DNA of 64,000 bases. Origin: Glycomyces albidus. GTDB lineage: Bacteria; Actinomycetota; Actinomycetes; Mycobacteriales; Micromonosporaceae. How positions within the stretch are numbered: position 1 is the first letter of the stretch; each line of letters starts with the position of its first letter. The translations under genes and the position numbers were made by a program. This document shows positions 16,120-25,659 of this stretch, piece after piece. Location: the NCBI RefSeq assembly GCF_009451885.1, contig NZ_WIAO01000011.1, forward strand, positions 62,001 through 126,000, in the 5' to 3' direction. The notes under the pieces were generated by a model. That model had not been told where the DNA came from and ran no database searches. It worked only from the letters and a program-made list of their open reading frames with translations.

Positions 16120-17052
16120 GTGAACGCCGCCGACCTGCGCGCCCTCGACCGCCTCCAGCTCCTCGTCACCCGCCGCCTCGACGGGCTGCTCCACGGCGAC
16201 TACCTGGGCCTGCTCCCCGGCCCCGGCTCCGAGCCCGGCGAAGCCCGCGAGTACCGGGCCGGGGACGACGTGCGGCGCATGGACTGGCCCGTCACCGCCC
16301 GCACCACGACCCCGCACGTGCGCACCACCATCGCCGACCGAGAACTCGAGACGTGGCTGGCGATCGACCTCTCGCCGAGCCTCGACTTCGGCACCGTCGG
16401 CATGCTCAAACGCGACCTCGCCGAAGGCGCCGTCGCCGCGTTCGCCTACCTCGCCGGCCGCGGCGGCAACCGCATCGGCGCCGTCGTCACCGACGGCGGC
16501 CCCGCCAAGGCGATCCCGCCGCGGCCCGGCCGCGGCGGCGCCCGCTCGCTCCTGCGCGCCGTCACCACCCTCCCGCGCGCGGCGGGGGCCGACCCCGCGA
16601 AAGCCGAAGGCCGGGAAGCGCACGGGCACGGCCTCGCCGAACTCATCGACAAGACCCGGCGCCACGCCCGCCGCCGCGGTCTCGCCGTCGTGGTCTCCGA
16701 CTTCCTCGAAGACGAGGCGAACCCGAGCGACTGGCCCCGCGAACTGCGCCGCCTCGCCGTCCGCCAGCAGGTCCTGTGCGTCGAGGTCCTCGACCCCGCC
16801 GAACTCGCGCTCCCCGACGTCGGCGTCCTCGACCTCATCGACCCCGAGACCGGCCAGACCGTGGAGATCCAGACCGGCAACGCCCGCTTCCGCGCCCGCT
16901 ACGCCGAGGCCGCCGCCGAGCAGCGCGCCCGCATCGCCACCGGGATCCGCTCGGGCGGGGCCGCCCACCTGCGCCTCTCGACCGGCTCGGACTGGCTGCG
17001 CGACATCGCCGCGTTCGTCGCCGAACGCCGGCACCTCGCCGCCTACCGCTGA
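16120..17052 (+). CDS. DUF58 protein, MoxR partner
   Basis: 310 aa. The characteristic motif EAREYRAGDDVRRMDW is near residues 40-57 (the DUF58 REYxxGDDxRxIDW signature), followed by a VWA-like fold with AIDLSPSLDFG as a partial MIDAS. No membrane helices are seen, unlike some relatives. It starts with GTG 4 nt after moxR and corresponds to Rv1480. It probably recognises the MoxR substrate at the membrane together with the next gene product; the molecular role is inferred. Confidence 0.88.
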   Translation: MNAADLRALDRLQLLVTRRLDGLLHGDYLGLLPGPGSEPGEAREYRAGDDVRRMDWPVTARTTTPHVRTTIADRELETWLAIDLSPSLDFGTVGMLKRDLAEGAVAAFAYLAGRGGNRIGAVVTDGGPAKAIPPRPGRGGARSLLRAVTTLPRAAGADPAKAEGREAHGHGLAELIDKTRRHARRRGLAVVVSDFLEDEANPSDWPRELRRLAVRQQVLCVEVLDPAELALPDVGVLDLIDPETGQTVEIQTGNARFRARYAEAAAEQRARIATGIRSGGAAHLRLSTGSDWLRDIAAFVAERRHLAAYR

Positions 17053-17072
17053 CGCAACCCGAAGGAGAACCG

Positions 17073-18023
17073 TTGATCCGCCTGCTCGAACCCGCGTGGC
17101 TGCTGGCGCTCGTCCCCGTCGCGATCCTCGCCGGGGTCTACGTCTGGGCCCAGTTCGCCCGCAAGCGGATCGCCGTCAGGTTCGCCAACGCCTCGCTGCT
17201 CGCCAAGCTCGTCCCGAGGGTCCCCGGCTGGCGCCGCCACCTCCCCGCCGGCCTCCTGGTCATGGCGCTCGCGGTCCTCGTCGGCGGCATGACCCGCCCC
17301 GCGGTCGACGTCGAGGAGCCCCAGGAGCGGGCCACGATCATCCTCGCCATGGACGTCTCGCTGTCCATGATGGCCGAAGACGTGCCGCCGAACCGGATCG
17401 ACGCCGCCAAGGCCGCCGCCGCCGACTTCGTCTCCGAACTGCCCGAGGAGTACAACGTCGGCCTCGTCTCCTTCGCCGGATACGCCTCGGTCGTCGTGCC
17501 CCCCACCAAGAACCGCGCCGAGGTCGCCACCGCCATCAACGGCCTCACCCTCGCCGAGGCCACCGCCACCGGCGACGCCGTCTTCGCGTCCCTCCAGGCC
17601 GTCCAGCAGGTCATGCCCGACGAGTCCGGGCAGCTCGCCCCCGCCCGGATCCTCCTCATGTCCGACGGCTACCGCACCGCCGGGCGCACCGTCGAAGAGG
17701 CCGCCGAAGCCGCCGCCGCCGCGGAGATCCCGGTCTCCACCGTCGCGTTCGGCACCGACGAGGGCGTCATCGAACTCGACGAGGAGCTCGTCTCCGTCCC
17801 CGTCGACCGCGACGCCCTCTCGTTCCTCGCCGAGGAGACCGGCGGCGACTACTACGAGGCCGTCACCGCCGAGCAGCTCCGCTCGGTCTACGAGGACATG
17901 GGCTCCTCCCTGGGCTACCGCACCATCGCCGAGGACGTCTCGCAGTGGTTCATCGGCACCGCGATGATCCTCCTGTTCGCCGCCGCCGGGCTCAGCCTGG
18001 CCTGGACCTCCCGCCTGACCTGA
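17073..18023 (+). CDS. BatA-like membrane-anchored VWA protein
   Basis: 316 aa. Two N-terminal membrane helices (about 7-28 and 58-75) and one C-terminal helix (about 290-310) frame a von Willebrand A domain. A complete MIDAS is present: DVSLS at 94-98, Thr in ATATGDAV, and Asp in MSDGY. This matches the Rv1481/BatA family, which binds metal-dependent ligands and works with MoxR and DUF58. The start is TTG 17073 with GAAGGAG 6 nt upstream. The next gene begins about 100 nt later. Confidence 0.9.
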   Translation: MIRLLEPAWLLALVPVAILAGVYVWAQFARKRIAVRFANASLLAKLVPRVPGWRRHLPAGLLVMALAVLVGGMTRPAVDVEEPQERATIILAMDVSLSMMAEDVPPNRIDAAKAAAADFVSELPEEYNVGLVSFAGYASVVVPPTKNRAEVATAINGLTLAEATATGDAVFASLQAVQQVMPDESGQLAPARILLMSDGYRTAGRTVEEAAEAAAAAEIPVSTVAFGTDEGVIELDEELVSVPVDRDALSFLAEETGGDYYEAVTAEQLRSVYEDMGSSLGYRTIAEDVSQWFIGTAMILLFAAAGLSLAWTSRLT

Positions 18024-18046
18024 GTCCGGTACCACACGGTGCGTGA

Positions 18047-18829
<783 letters not shown>

Positions 18830-18872
18830 GCCCCGACAGTTTTCAAGCACGAATAACGACGGAGGAACGCAC

Positions 18873-19670
18873 ATGTCTGGAATCTTGGACGGCAAACGAC
18901 TGCTCGTCACCGGTGTCATCACCGAGCAGTCCCTCGGATTCGGCGTGGCCAAGTACGCGCAGGAGCAGGGCGCCGACGTGGTCCTCACCGGTTTCGGGCG
19001 CCTCTCCCTGGTCGAGCGCATCGCGAAGAAGCTCCCCAAGCCCGCCCCGGTCGTCGAACTCGACGCCACCGACCCCGAGCAGCTCGCCGGGCTCGCCGAC
19101 AAGGTCCGCGAACACGTCGACGGCATCGACGGCGTCCTCCACGCCATCGCCTTCGCCCCGCCCGGCGCCCTCGGCGGGAACTTCCTGAACACCACGTGGG
19201 AGGACGTCGCCAAGGCCGTCGAGGTCTCGACCTTCTCCTACAAGTCGCTGGCCGTCGCCGCACTGCCGCTGATGGAGAACGGGGGCTCCATCGTCGGCCT
19301 CGACTTCGACGCCCAGCAGGCGTGGCCCGTCTACGACTGGATGGGCGTCGCCAAGGCCGGCCTCGAGGCCGTCAACCGCTACCTCGCCCGCGACCTGGGC
19401 CCCAAGGGCATCCGCGTCAACCTGATCTCCGCCGGCCCGCAGCGCACCATGGCCGCCAAATCCATCCCCGGCTTCGAGGCGTTCGAACAGGCCTGGACCA
19501 AGCGCGCCCCCCTCGGCTGGTCCCTCACCGACTCCGAGCCCGTCGCCAAGGCCTGCGCCGCCCTGCTCTCCGACCTGTTCCCGGCGACCAGCGGCGAGAT
19601 CATCCACGTCGACGGCGGCTTCCACGCCGTCGGCGTCGAGCGCACTGAAGACGTGAGCACTGGGCAGTAG
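18873..19670 (+). CDS. inhA: NADH-dependent enoyl-ACP reductase (InhA/FabI)
   Basis: 265 aa. The GVITEQSLGFGVA cofactor loop and the active-site YDWMGVAK (Tyr154, Lys161) are as in InhA, and Phe145 matches InhA Phe149. It carries out the final reduction in each fatty-acid elongation cycle. The segment equivalent to InhA HSIGF reads HAIAF, so the residue aligned with Ser94 is Ala91; in M. tuberculosis S94A is a classic isoniazid-resistance change. It is co-transcribed with fabG (43-nt gap) and hemH (10-nt gap). Confidence 0.93.
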   Translation: MSGILDGKRLLVTGVITEQSLGFGVAKYAQEQGADVVLTGFGRLSLVERIAKKLPKPAPVVELDATDPEQLAGLADKVREHVDGIDGVLHAIAFAPPGALGGNFLNTTWEDVAKAVEVSTFSYKSLAVAALPLMENGGSIVGLDFDAQQAWPVYDWMGVAKAGLEAVNRYLARDLGPKGIRVNLISAGPQRTMAAKSIPGFEAFEQAWTKRAPLGWSLTDSEPVAKACAALLSDLFPATSGEIIHVDGGFHAVGVERTEDVSTGQ

Positions 19671-19680
19671 CGGAGCCGCC

Positions 19681-20736
19681 ATGACTACCGAAACCACGAA
19701 CGGATACGACGCCGTCCTGCTCGTCTCCTTCGGCGGGCCCGAAGGCCCCGGCGACGTCCTGCCCTTCCTGCGCAACGTCACCCGCGGGCGCGGCATCCCC
19801 GACGAGCGCCTCGCCGAAGTCGCCGAGCACTACTACCACTTCGGCGGCGTGTCGCCGATCAACCAGTGGTGCCGCGAAGTCATCGAGGCGCTCCGCCAGG
19901 AGTTCCGCAGGAGCGGCATCGACCTGCCCATCTACTGGGGCAACCGCAACTGGCCGCCGATGCTGGTCGACGCCGTCACCCAGATGACCGGCGACGGCGT
20001 CAAACGCGCCCTCGCCCTGTGCACCAGCGCGTACGGCTCCTACTCCTCGTGCCGCCAGTACGTCGAGGACATCAACGCCGCCCGCGCCGCCGTCGGCGAG
20101 ACCGCGCCCGTCATCGACAAGATCCGCCACTTCTTCGACCACCCCGGCTTCGTCGGCGGCTTCGCCCGCCAGCTCGAGGCCAGCCTCGACCAGATCGAGG
20201 ACCGGTCGAACACCCGCGTCGTCTTCACCGCCCACTCCATCCCCGACATCATGGAGGAGTGCTCCGGCCCCGAAGGCGCCCGCTACTCCGACCAGGTCGC
20301 CGAGGCCGCCGCGCTCGTCGCCGAACGCGCCGGCTGGAACGGGCCCTTCGACGTGGTCTGGCAGTCCCGCTCGGGCCCGCCGTCGATGCCCTGGCTCGAA
20401 CCCGACATCAACGACCACCTCAAGACGCTCGCCGCCGAAGGCGTCGACACCGTCGTGGTCAGCCCCGTCGGGTTCCTCTCGGACCACATCGAAGTCCTCT
20501 GGGACCTCGACAACGAGGCCAAGGACACCGCCGCCGAACTCGGCCTGCGCTACCTGCGCGCCGGGACGCCCACCGTCGACGCCGACCTCGTCGGCATGTT
20601 CCGCGAGCTCGTCGCCGAACGCGTCCAGGGCGCCCCGCTCCGCCGGCTCGGCAAGCTCCCGGTCTGGGACCCGACCATCGAAGGCTGCTGCCCCGCCCGC
20701 CGGCCCCCGGCGCCCGAGAAGCACCGCAGCCGCTGA
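19681..20736 (+). CDS. hemH: Ferrochelatase (coproporphyrin III type)
   Basis: 351 aa. LVSFGGPEGP at the N-terminus, the YWGNRNWPP segment and the catalytic His185 in FTAHSIP identify ferrochelatase. Actinobacteria use the coproporphyrin route, so the substrate is probably coproporphyrin III (CpfC). Actinobacterial enzymes often carry a [2Fe-2S] cluster; Cys124 in SSC and the CC pair at the C-terminal IEGCCP are candidate ligands, but a full four-Cys set is not certain. ATG 19681 immediately follows inhA. A strong terminator follows. Confidence 0.93.
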   Translation: MTTETTNGYDAVLLVSFGGPEGPGDVLPFLRNVTRGRGIPDERLAEVAEHYYHFGGVSPINQWCREVIEALRQEFRRSGIDLPIYWGNRNWPPMLVDAVTQMTGDGVKRALALCTSAYGSYSSCRQYVEDINAARAAVGETAPVIDKIRHFFDHPGFVGGFARQLEASLDQIEDRSNTRVVFTAHSIPDIMEECSGPEGARYSDQVAEAAALVAERAGWNGPFDVVWQSRSGPPSMPWLEPDINDHLKTLAAEGVDTVVVSPVGFLSDHIEVLWDLDNEAKDTAAELGLRYLRAGTPTVDADLVGMFRELVAERVQGAPLRRLGKLPVWDPTIEGCCPARRPPAPEKHRSR

Positions 20737-20741
20737 CCGGA

Positions 20742-20787
20742 CGGGCCCGCGCCCCGAGCCGCCGCTGCGGCCCCGGGCGCGGGCCCG
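20742..20787 (+). terminator. Terminator of the fabG-inhA-hemH run
   Basis: A GC-rich hairpin (CGGGCCCGCGCCC with its complement) starts 5 nt after the hemH stop and has an inner loop of about 20 nt that can pair further. Confidence 0.72.
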
Positions 20788-20830
20788 ACCGTAATCCCCG
20801 CTGGTCCCGACCGCATGACATGCTTAACAG

Positions 20831-21295
20831 GTGGACGACGTATTCATCTGGATCATCGTCGCCGTCATCCTCGGCGCGGTCGAACTCTTCACCGGCACCC
20901 TGGTCCTCGCCATGGTCGCCGTCGGAGCCGTGCTCGCGGGCGTCGGCGCCGCCGTCGGCGCGCCCCTGTGGCTCCAGGCCGTGCTCTTCGGCGTCGGCTC
21001 CGTGGCCTCGATCCTCGGCCTCCGCCCCTTCCTCAAGCAGGCCCTCGAATCCGACTCCGGCGCCGACCGCTCCCACCGCCCGTTCGGCACGCGCGCGATC
21101 GAAGGCGCCGACGCCCGCGTCGTCGAGACGGTCGACCGCTCAGGCGGACTCGTCGAGATCGCCGGCGACAACTGGACCGCCTACCCCCTCGAACCCGACC
21201 AGCTCCTCGAACCCGGCGACACCGTCACCGTCGTCGAGATCAAGGGAGCGACGGTGATCGTATGGAAGCAGTCGTTAAGTAGTCTCTGCCCATAG
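20831..21295 (+). CDS. NfeD-like membrane protein
   Basis: 154 aa. Two or three N-terminal helices (about 4-60) precede a small beta-barrel OB-like NfeD domain (about 85-145: ADARVVETVDRSGG...GDTVTVVEIKGATVIV in pieces). NfeD proteins pair with SPFH proteins in membrane microdomains, and the next gene is such a partner. It corresponds to Rv1487. The start is GTG 20831; no other start fits the first helix. Confidence 0.85.
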   Translation: MDDVFIWIIVAVILGAVELFTGTLVLAMVAVGAVLAGVGAAVGAPLWLQAVLFGVGSVASILGLRPFLKQALESDSGADRSHRPFGTRAIEGADARVVETVDRSGGLVEIAGDNWTAYPLEPDQLLEPGDTVTVVEIKGATVIVWKQSLSSLCP

Positions 21296-21334
21296 CCCGC
21301 CGATCCGCCAGACCTCTGGAGGCTGAGAAAGACC

Positions 21335-22372
21335 ATGGAACCCGTAGGCATACTCCTGCTGATCGTCGCCGTCTTCTTGATCATCGTGCTCTTCCGCTCG
21401 ATCAAGATCGTGCCCCAGCAGTGGAACTACATCATCGAGCGCCTCGGCCGCTACCGCCGCACGCTCGAACCCGGGCCGCGCCTCCTGGTGCCCTTCGTGG
21501 ACTCCGTCCGCGCCAAAGTGGACCTCCGTGAGCGCGTCGTCAACTTCCCGCCCCAGCCGGTGATCACCGCCGACAACCTCGGCGTCCAGATCGACACCGT
21601 GCTCTACTACATCATCACGCAGCCCACCGCGGCCGTGTACAACATCGACGACTACCTCGCCGGCGTCGAGCAGCTCACTACGACCACGCTCCGCAACGTC
21701 GTCGGCTCCATGGACCTGGAGAAGACGCTCACCAGCCGCGAGGAGATCAACGCCCGCCTCGCCGCCGAACTCGACAAGGCCACCGACAAGTGGGGCCTCA
21801 AGGTCACCCGCGTCGAGCTGCGCTCCATCGAACCGCCGCTGAGCATCCGCGACGCCATGGAGAAGCAGATGCGCGCCGAACGCGACCGCCGCGCCGCCAT
21901 CCTGAACGCCGAGGGCACCAAGCGCTCCGCCATCCTCAACGCCGAGGGCGAGCAGCAGGCCCAGGTCCTGCGCGCCAAGGGCGAGCGCGACGCCGCCGTC
22001 CTCCGCGCCGACGGCGAGGCCAAGGCCATCCAGACGGTCTTCGCGGCCATCCACAACGCCAAGCCCACCGAGCGGCTCCTGACCTACCAGTACCTCCAGA
22101 TGCTCCCCACGATCGCCCAGGGCAGCGCCAACAAGGTCTGGATGGTCCCCGCCGAGCTCACCCGGGCCCTCGGCGGCATCGGCAACGCCTTCGGGGGCGG
22201 CGACACGTCGTCCTCCGGCGCCGCCGAGGAGGAGGTCGAGGTCGACACCAGCGCCCTCGAACTCGACGACGAGGCCAAGAAGGCCCTCGAGGCGGCCCAG
22301 CAGGCCGCCCGCGAGGTCCAGGACTTCGGCGAGGGCAAGGCGCCCGGCCAGCTCCCGCCGGCCACCGCATAG
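21335..22372 (+). CDS. SPFH/stomatin-like membrane scaffold protein (QmcA type)
   Basis: 345 aa. One N-terminal helix (about 4-22) is followed by the SPFH/Band 7 domain (about 25-190), with VPQQWNYIIERLGRY at its start and DLRERVVNFPPQPVITAD in the core. A coiled coil rich in Ala/Glu/Arg (about 190-250) contains near-repeats of AILNAEG. The tail (280-345) is acidic and low complexity. It probably oligomerises at the membrane with the NfeD protein. It matches Rv1488. A clean terminator follows. Confidence 0.9.
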   Translation: MEPVGILLLIVAVFLIIVLFRSIKIVPQQWNYIIERLGRYRRTLEPGPRLLVPFVDSVRAKVDLRERVVNFPPQPVITADNLGVQIDTVLYYIITQPTAAVYNIDDYLAGVEQLTTTTLRNVVGSMDLEKTLTSREEINARLAAELDKATDKWGLKVTRVELRSIEPPLSIRDAMEKQMRAERDRRAAILNAEGTKRSAILNAEGEQQAQVLRAKGERDAAVLRADGEAKAIQTVFAAIHNAKPTERLLTYQYLQMLPTIAQGSANKVWMVPAELTRALGGIGNAFGGGDTSSSGAAEEEVEVDTSALELDDEAKKALEAAQQAAREVQDFGEGKAPGQLPPATA

Positions 22373-22381
22373 CACCACGTG

Positions 22382-22415
22382 ACGGCCGGGACCTCCACTG
22401 GACGGTCCCGGCCGT
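22382..22415 (+). terminator. Terminator after the SPFH gene
   Basis: A 12-bp perfect stem, ACGGCCGGGACC with its complement, and a 10-nt loop are followed by TTCGC, 9 nt after the stop codon. Confidence 0.8.
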
Positions 22416-22443
22416 TTCGCACGCCGTAGGGGAGAATCATCGC

Positions 22444-23301
22444 GTGCCCGACCGCGCCTTCGACGACCCCGCCGGTGACGACCGTGCCCCCGAGCACCGC
22501 GCCATCGAGATCCACGACCCCGAGGACGAGCGCCTCGCCGACTACCGGGCCCTCACCGACCTGGCCCTGCGCACCCGCTTCGAGCAGCCCCACGGCCTGT
22601 TCATCGCCGAAGGCCACCAGGTCATCGGCCGGGCGCTGCGCGCCGGATACCGCATGCGCTCCATGCTCATCGACGCCAAGCGGATCGACCAGCTCGCCCA
22701 CCTCGCCGAGGACGCGCCCTGCTACGCCGCCGGGCCCGACGTCCTCGAATCCGTGACCGGCTTCCACGTCCACCGCGGCGCGCTGGCGTCGTTCCACCGC
22801 AAGCCCCTGCCGGAGCCGGCCGAGCTCCTCGCCTCGGTGCGGCGTCTGGTGGTGCTCGAGCGGATCAACAACCACACCAACATCGGGGCGATCTTCCGCG
22901 TCGCCGCGGGCCTGGGCTTCGACGGCGTGCTCCTCGCGCCCGACTGCGCCGACCCGCTGTACCGGCGCAGCGTGCGGGTCTCGATGGGGGAGGTGTTCGC
23001 GGTGCCGTACGCGTACCTCGAGCCGTGGCCGTCGGGCCTGTCGCAGGTCCGCGAGGCCGGGTTCACGCTCCACGGGCTCAGCCCCTCGCGCGGCGCGATC
23101 GACATCGGCCGGGTCAGCGCCGCCGAACGCGAGCGCCCCGCGCTGATGTTCGGCGCCGAGGGCCCGGGTCTGACCGCGGCCGCGCTCGACGCCTGCGACC
23201 GGACGGTCGTCATCCCGATGCACGCGGGCGTCGACTCCCTGAACGTCGCCGCGGCGACCGCGGTCGCCTGCTGGGAACTGTCGCAGCCGAACCCGCGCTA
23301 G
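22444..23301 (+). CDS. SpoU/TrmH-family RNA 2'-O-methyltransferase
   Basis: 285 aa. An N-terminal L30e-like substrate-binding domain (about 30-120) precedes a SPOUT knot. Motif 1 is NNHTNIGAIFRVAAGLGF, motif 2 FGAEGPGL and motif 3 IPMHAGVDSLNVAAA, all intact. It uses S-adenosylmethionine to methylate ribose in rRNA or tRNA; the exact nucleotide is unknown. The GTG start at 22444 has GGGGAG upstream. It stands alone after the SPFH terminator. Confidence 0.9.
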   Translation: MPDRAFDDPAGDDRAPEHRAIEIHDPEDERLADYRALTDLALRTRFEQPHGLFIAEGHQVIGRALRAGYRMRSMLIDAKRIDQLAHLAEDAPCYAAGPDVLESVTGFHVHRGALASFHRKPLPEPAELLASVRRLVVLERINNHTNIGAIFRVAAGLGFDGVLLAPDCADPLYRRSVRVSMGEVFAVPYAYLEPWPSGLSQVREAGFTLHGLSPSRGAIDIGRVSAAERERPALMFGAEGPGLTAAALDACDRTVVIPMHAGVDSLNVAAATAVACWELSQPNPR

Positions 23302-23491
23302 CGCAGCCCCATCGGCGGCGTCGACGACCGCACCGGTGCCGGCGCGGCCGGCTCGGCGCTCGACGGCGTGCTCCACGTCCCCGGCAGACGGCCGCGTGCC
23401 GGCGGGGAGGAGCGGCGCTCGGCGGTGCGCTGACCGCGGTATGAACCGACCGCGAGGGGTCGGCGGGGGGAGGAGTCCGCGCAGTCCTTCG

Positions 23492-24082
23492 CTAGTCCTT
23501 CACCAGCGTGCTCGCGACGGACTCGGCGACGGTCGCCGTCAGCGTCGCGACCCGCTCGCGGTCGCCGCCGAGGATCAGGAGCCAGAAGAAGACCGGCCCG
23601 ATGAGCTGCGCGTGCACCATGGCGATGTCGGGCCGGGACGCGATCTCGCCGCGGGCGACGGCCCGGTCGAGCACGGTGCCCAGGACGTACTGCTCGCGTT
23701 CGATGAAGGTGCCGTGGAAGCGGGCGCCGAGCCCGGTATCGGCGTGGATGTCCGCGAGCAGCCCGTGGAGCACGTCCGGCGGCGCGGAGGTGAGCTGCGC
23801 GGCGATGGTCCGGCACACGGCCGCGAGGTCGCCGCGCAGGGAGCCCGAGTCCGGGGGCGGCTCCTCCTGCATGTCGTGCACGGTGGCCGCGAAGATCATC
23901 TCCTGCTTGGTGGCGAAGCGCCGGTAGATGGCGGCCTTGCCGATCCCGGCCCTGGCCGCGACCGCGTCGACGGTGAGCTTCGCGTACCCGCGCTCGACGA
24001 GCAGCTCGCGGGTGGCGCGCACGATGGCGCCGTCGATCTGGCCGTCGCGAGGGCGACCCACGTTCGGCTTCGGTTCCTGCAT
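23492..24082 (-). CDS. TetR/AcrR-family repressor
   Basis: 196 aa. The HTH is typical (LTVDAVAARAGIGKAAIYRRF, residues about 36-56, split by the turn), preceded by GRPRDGQID. The C-terminal effector domain contains the WLLILGG stretch of the TetR_C_11-like group. It is divergent from a small membrane protein gene, and a palindrome lies between them, so it most likely represses that gene and itself. The ATG is at 24082. Confidence 0.87.
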   Translation of the reverse strand: MQEPKPNVGRPRDGQIDGAIVRATRELLVERGYAKLTVDAVAARAGIGKAAIYRRFATKQEMIFAATVHDMQEEPPPDSGSLRGDLAAVCRTIAAQLTSAPPDVLHGLLADIHADTGLGARFHGTFIEREQYVLGTVLDRAVARGEIASRPDIAMVHAQLIGPVFFWLLILGGDRERVATLTATVAESVASTLVKD

Positions 24083-24110
24083 GCCCCTACGATAGAGAAC
24101 CGACAGTATT

Positions 24111-24125
24111 GGAACTACCAGTTCC
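24111..24125. promoter_or_regulatory. Palindromic operator in the TetR/membrane-protein divergent region
   Basis: GGAACT-ACC-AGTTCC is a perfect 6+3+6 inverted repeat, 29 nt from the TetR start and 21 nt from the membrane protein start. Its central position fits control of both promoters. Confidence 0.65.
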
Positions 24126-24145
24126 GTAATTTAAGGATGGTCGAC

Positions 24146-24568
24146 ATGATCAAGTGGGCCGGTTGGATCTTCACCGTGCTGGGCGCCTGCCACCTCGTTC
24201 TCGGGTTCGCCCTCACCGCCTCCCATGCTGGCGCGTGGGCGGGCGGGGCCCTCTGGACACCCGACTTCACGATCGCCGAGATGCCGCCGAGCATGGGCGG
24301 CTACTGGATGACGTTCGGCAGCTTCGGCCTACCGATGGTGGCCCTCGGCCTCACCGTGCTCTGGCTCGAACGCCGAAGCATCACCCCGCCGGCGTTCATC
24401 GCCTGGGCGGTCGGCGCATGGTCGGTTCTCGCCGGACTCGTCTTCGAGCCCGCACCCTGGATCGTCGTCACCGCCGGCGCGGTCCTCCTCTGGGCCGGCG
24501 TCCGGAAGGCCGGCCCCTACAGCGCGACGGTCGTGAACTCCGACTCGCAGGGCGGGCCCCACGTGTAG
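24146..24568 (+). CDS. Small four-helix membrane protein, DUF6463-like
   Basis: 140 aa with four hydrophobic segments (about 5-25, 50-70, 80-98, 103-122). The N-terminal MIKWAG and overall length resemble DUF6463 proteins, which are often paired with TetR regulators; the function is unknown. ATG 24146 was chosen over ATG 24137 because AAGGA lies 8 nt before it. Its last 52 nt overlap, on the opposite strand, the end of the next gene, which is unusual for convergent genes here. Confidence 0.68.
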   Translation: MIKWAGWIFTVLGACHLVLGFALTASHAGAWAGGALWTPDFTIAEMPPSMGGYWMTFGSFGLPMVALGLTVLWLERRSITPPAFIAWAVGAWSVLAGLVFEPAPWIVVTAGAVLLWAGVRKAGPYSATVVNSDSQGGPHV

Positions 24569-25614
24569 GAGAACCGGAGCGCGTCGAGCTCCAGGTGCGC
24601 GGCGAGCGCGGTGTGCGTCCGCAGCTCCTCCGGGTCGCTCTCGACCGGGTGGCGGCACAGCCCCAGCGGGCCGCCGTCGTGGTCCCGCATGGCCGCGTGC
24701 AGCCGCTCGGTCGACACCGGCGACTCCTCGGAGAGCAGGTGCTCCATGCGCTCGCAGCGGTGGTAGGTCGATACCCGGCCGGTCTCGAGCCAGCTCTGGT
24801 AGACCCCGAGCGCGTCCGGATCCCGGAAGTGGTTGGCGTGCACCAGGGGAGTGGTCCCGTCCTGGTAGATGACCCGCGAACCGAGCGGTGAGGTCTCGAC
24901 GGTCGCGACCCCCGAGCTCGCGCTCCCGACGAAGAAGTTCGCCGAGCACGCCGGCCGCGGCGCGACCGCGTGCCCGACCGCTTCGGCCATGGTGGTCGAA
25001 TGCAGGATCCGCCACGTCCGCAGATGGAACGGCACCGAGTCGATCTTCCAGTCGTCGGCGCTCGCACCGAGGCCGTTGACGCACAGGCCGATCCCGGCCG
25101 AGTTGATCCCGATCTTGGTCCCGGCGACACCGGCTTCAGTGAACCCGACCACGGTCGTCTCGCCGTGCTTCCACTGGAGCAGCGCGCCCTCGACTCCGGT
25201 GAACCAGTCCCAGTTCTGCCCGATGTGGGTCCCGCCGGCCGCCCACACGCCGTCGGCGCCGCCGAACGAGGTGCACTCGGACCGGACCGAGTCGAGCGTC
25301 GGCCGCCCGAACTCGCTCCACGCGGTGTAGAGCAGCTCGTACCTCGCGTTGAGCAGCGCGATGTCCAGCAGGTTCTGCCCTGATCCGTCGGCGATGCCGT
25401 CCATGATCGCCCGGTACATCGCGTCCTCCCGGGTGAACACCCCGAGGTACCGCTGCGACCGCTCCGCGAGCTCCTCCTCCTTCAACCCGGAGGTCAGCAT
25501 CCGCGACCGGTACACGGCCACGTTCGTCGCGATCTGCTTCCGCAGCTGCTCGCCGTGCTGCACCCCCTGCCGGTAGGGGCTTCCCTGGAGGTGGATGAGG
25601 GGCAGTTCAGTCAT
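24517..25614 (-). CDS. C45-family peptidase / acyl-CoA:6-APA acyltransferase-like protein
   Basis: 365 aa (368 if the upstream ATG at 25623 is used; neither has a clear ribosome site). The layout matches Ntn-type C45 proteins: an alpha region, then the autocatalytic site SECTSFGG, where Cys114 would become the N-terminal nucleophile after self-cleavage, then GQNWDWF and KIGINSAGIGLCVN strands typical of the family. Known members transfer or hydrolyse acyl chains on amides, for example isopenicillin-N acyltransferase. No beta-lactam genes are nearby, so a general amidase or acyltransferase role is likelier. Confidence 0.78.
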   Translation of the reverse strand: MTELPLIHLQGSPYRQGVQHGEQLRKQIATNVAVYRSRMLTSGLKEEELAERSQRYLGVFTREDAMYRAIMDGIADGSGQNLLDIALLNARYELLYTAWSEFGRPTLDSVRSECTSFGGADGVWAAGGTHIGQNWDWFTGVEGALLQWKHGETTVVGFTEAGVAGTKIGINSAGIGLCVNGLGASADDWKIDSVPFHLRTWRILHSTTMAEAVGHAVAPRPACSANFFVGSASSGVATVETSPLGSRVIYQDGTTPLVHANHFRDPDALGVYQSWLETGRVSTYHRCERMEHLLSEESPVSTERLHAAMRDHDGGPLGLCRHPVESDPEELRTHTALAAHLELDALRFSYTWGPPCESEFTTVAL

Positions 25615-25659
25615 GCGAGCCATTGTGACAGAAGCGATATCGCCACGCCACCGTGATTT

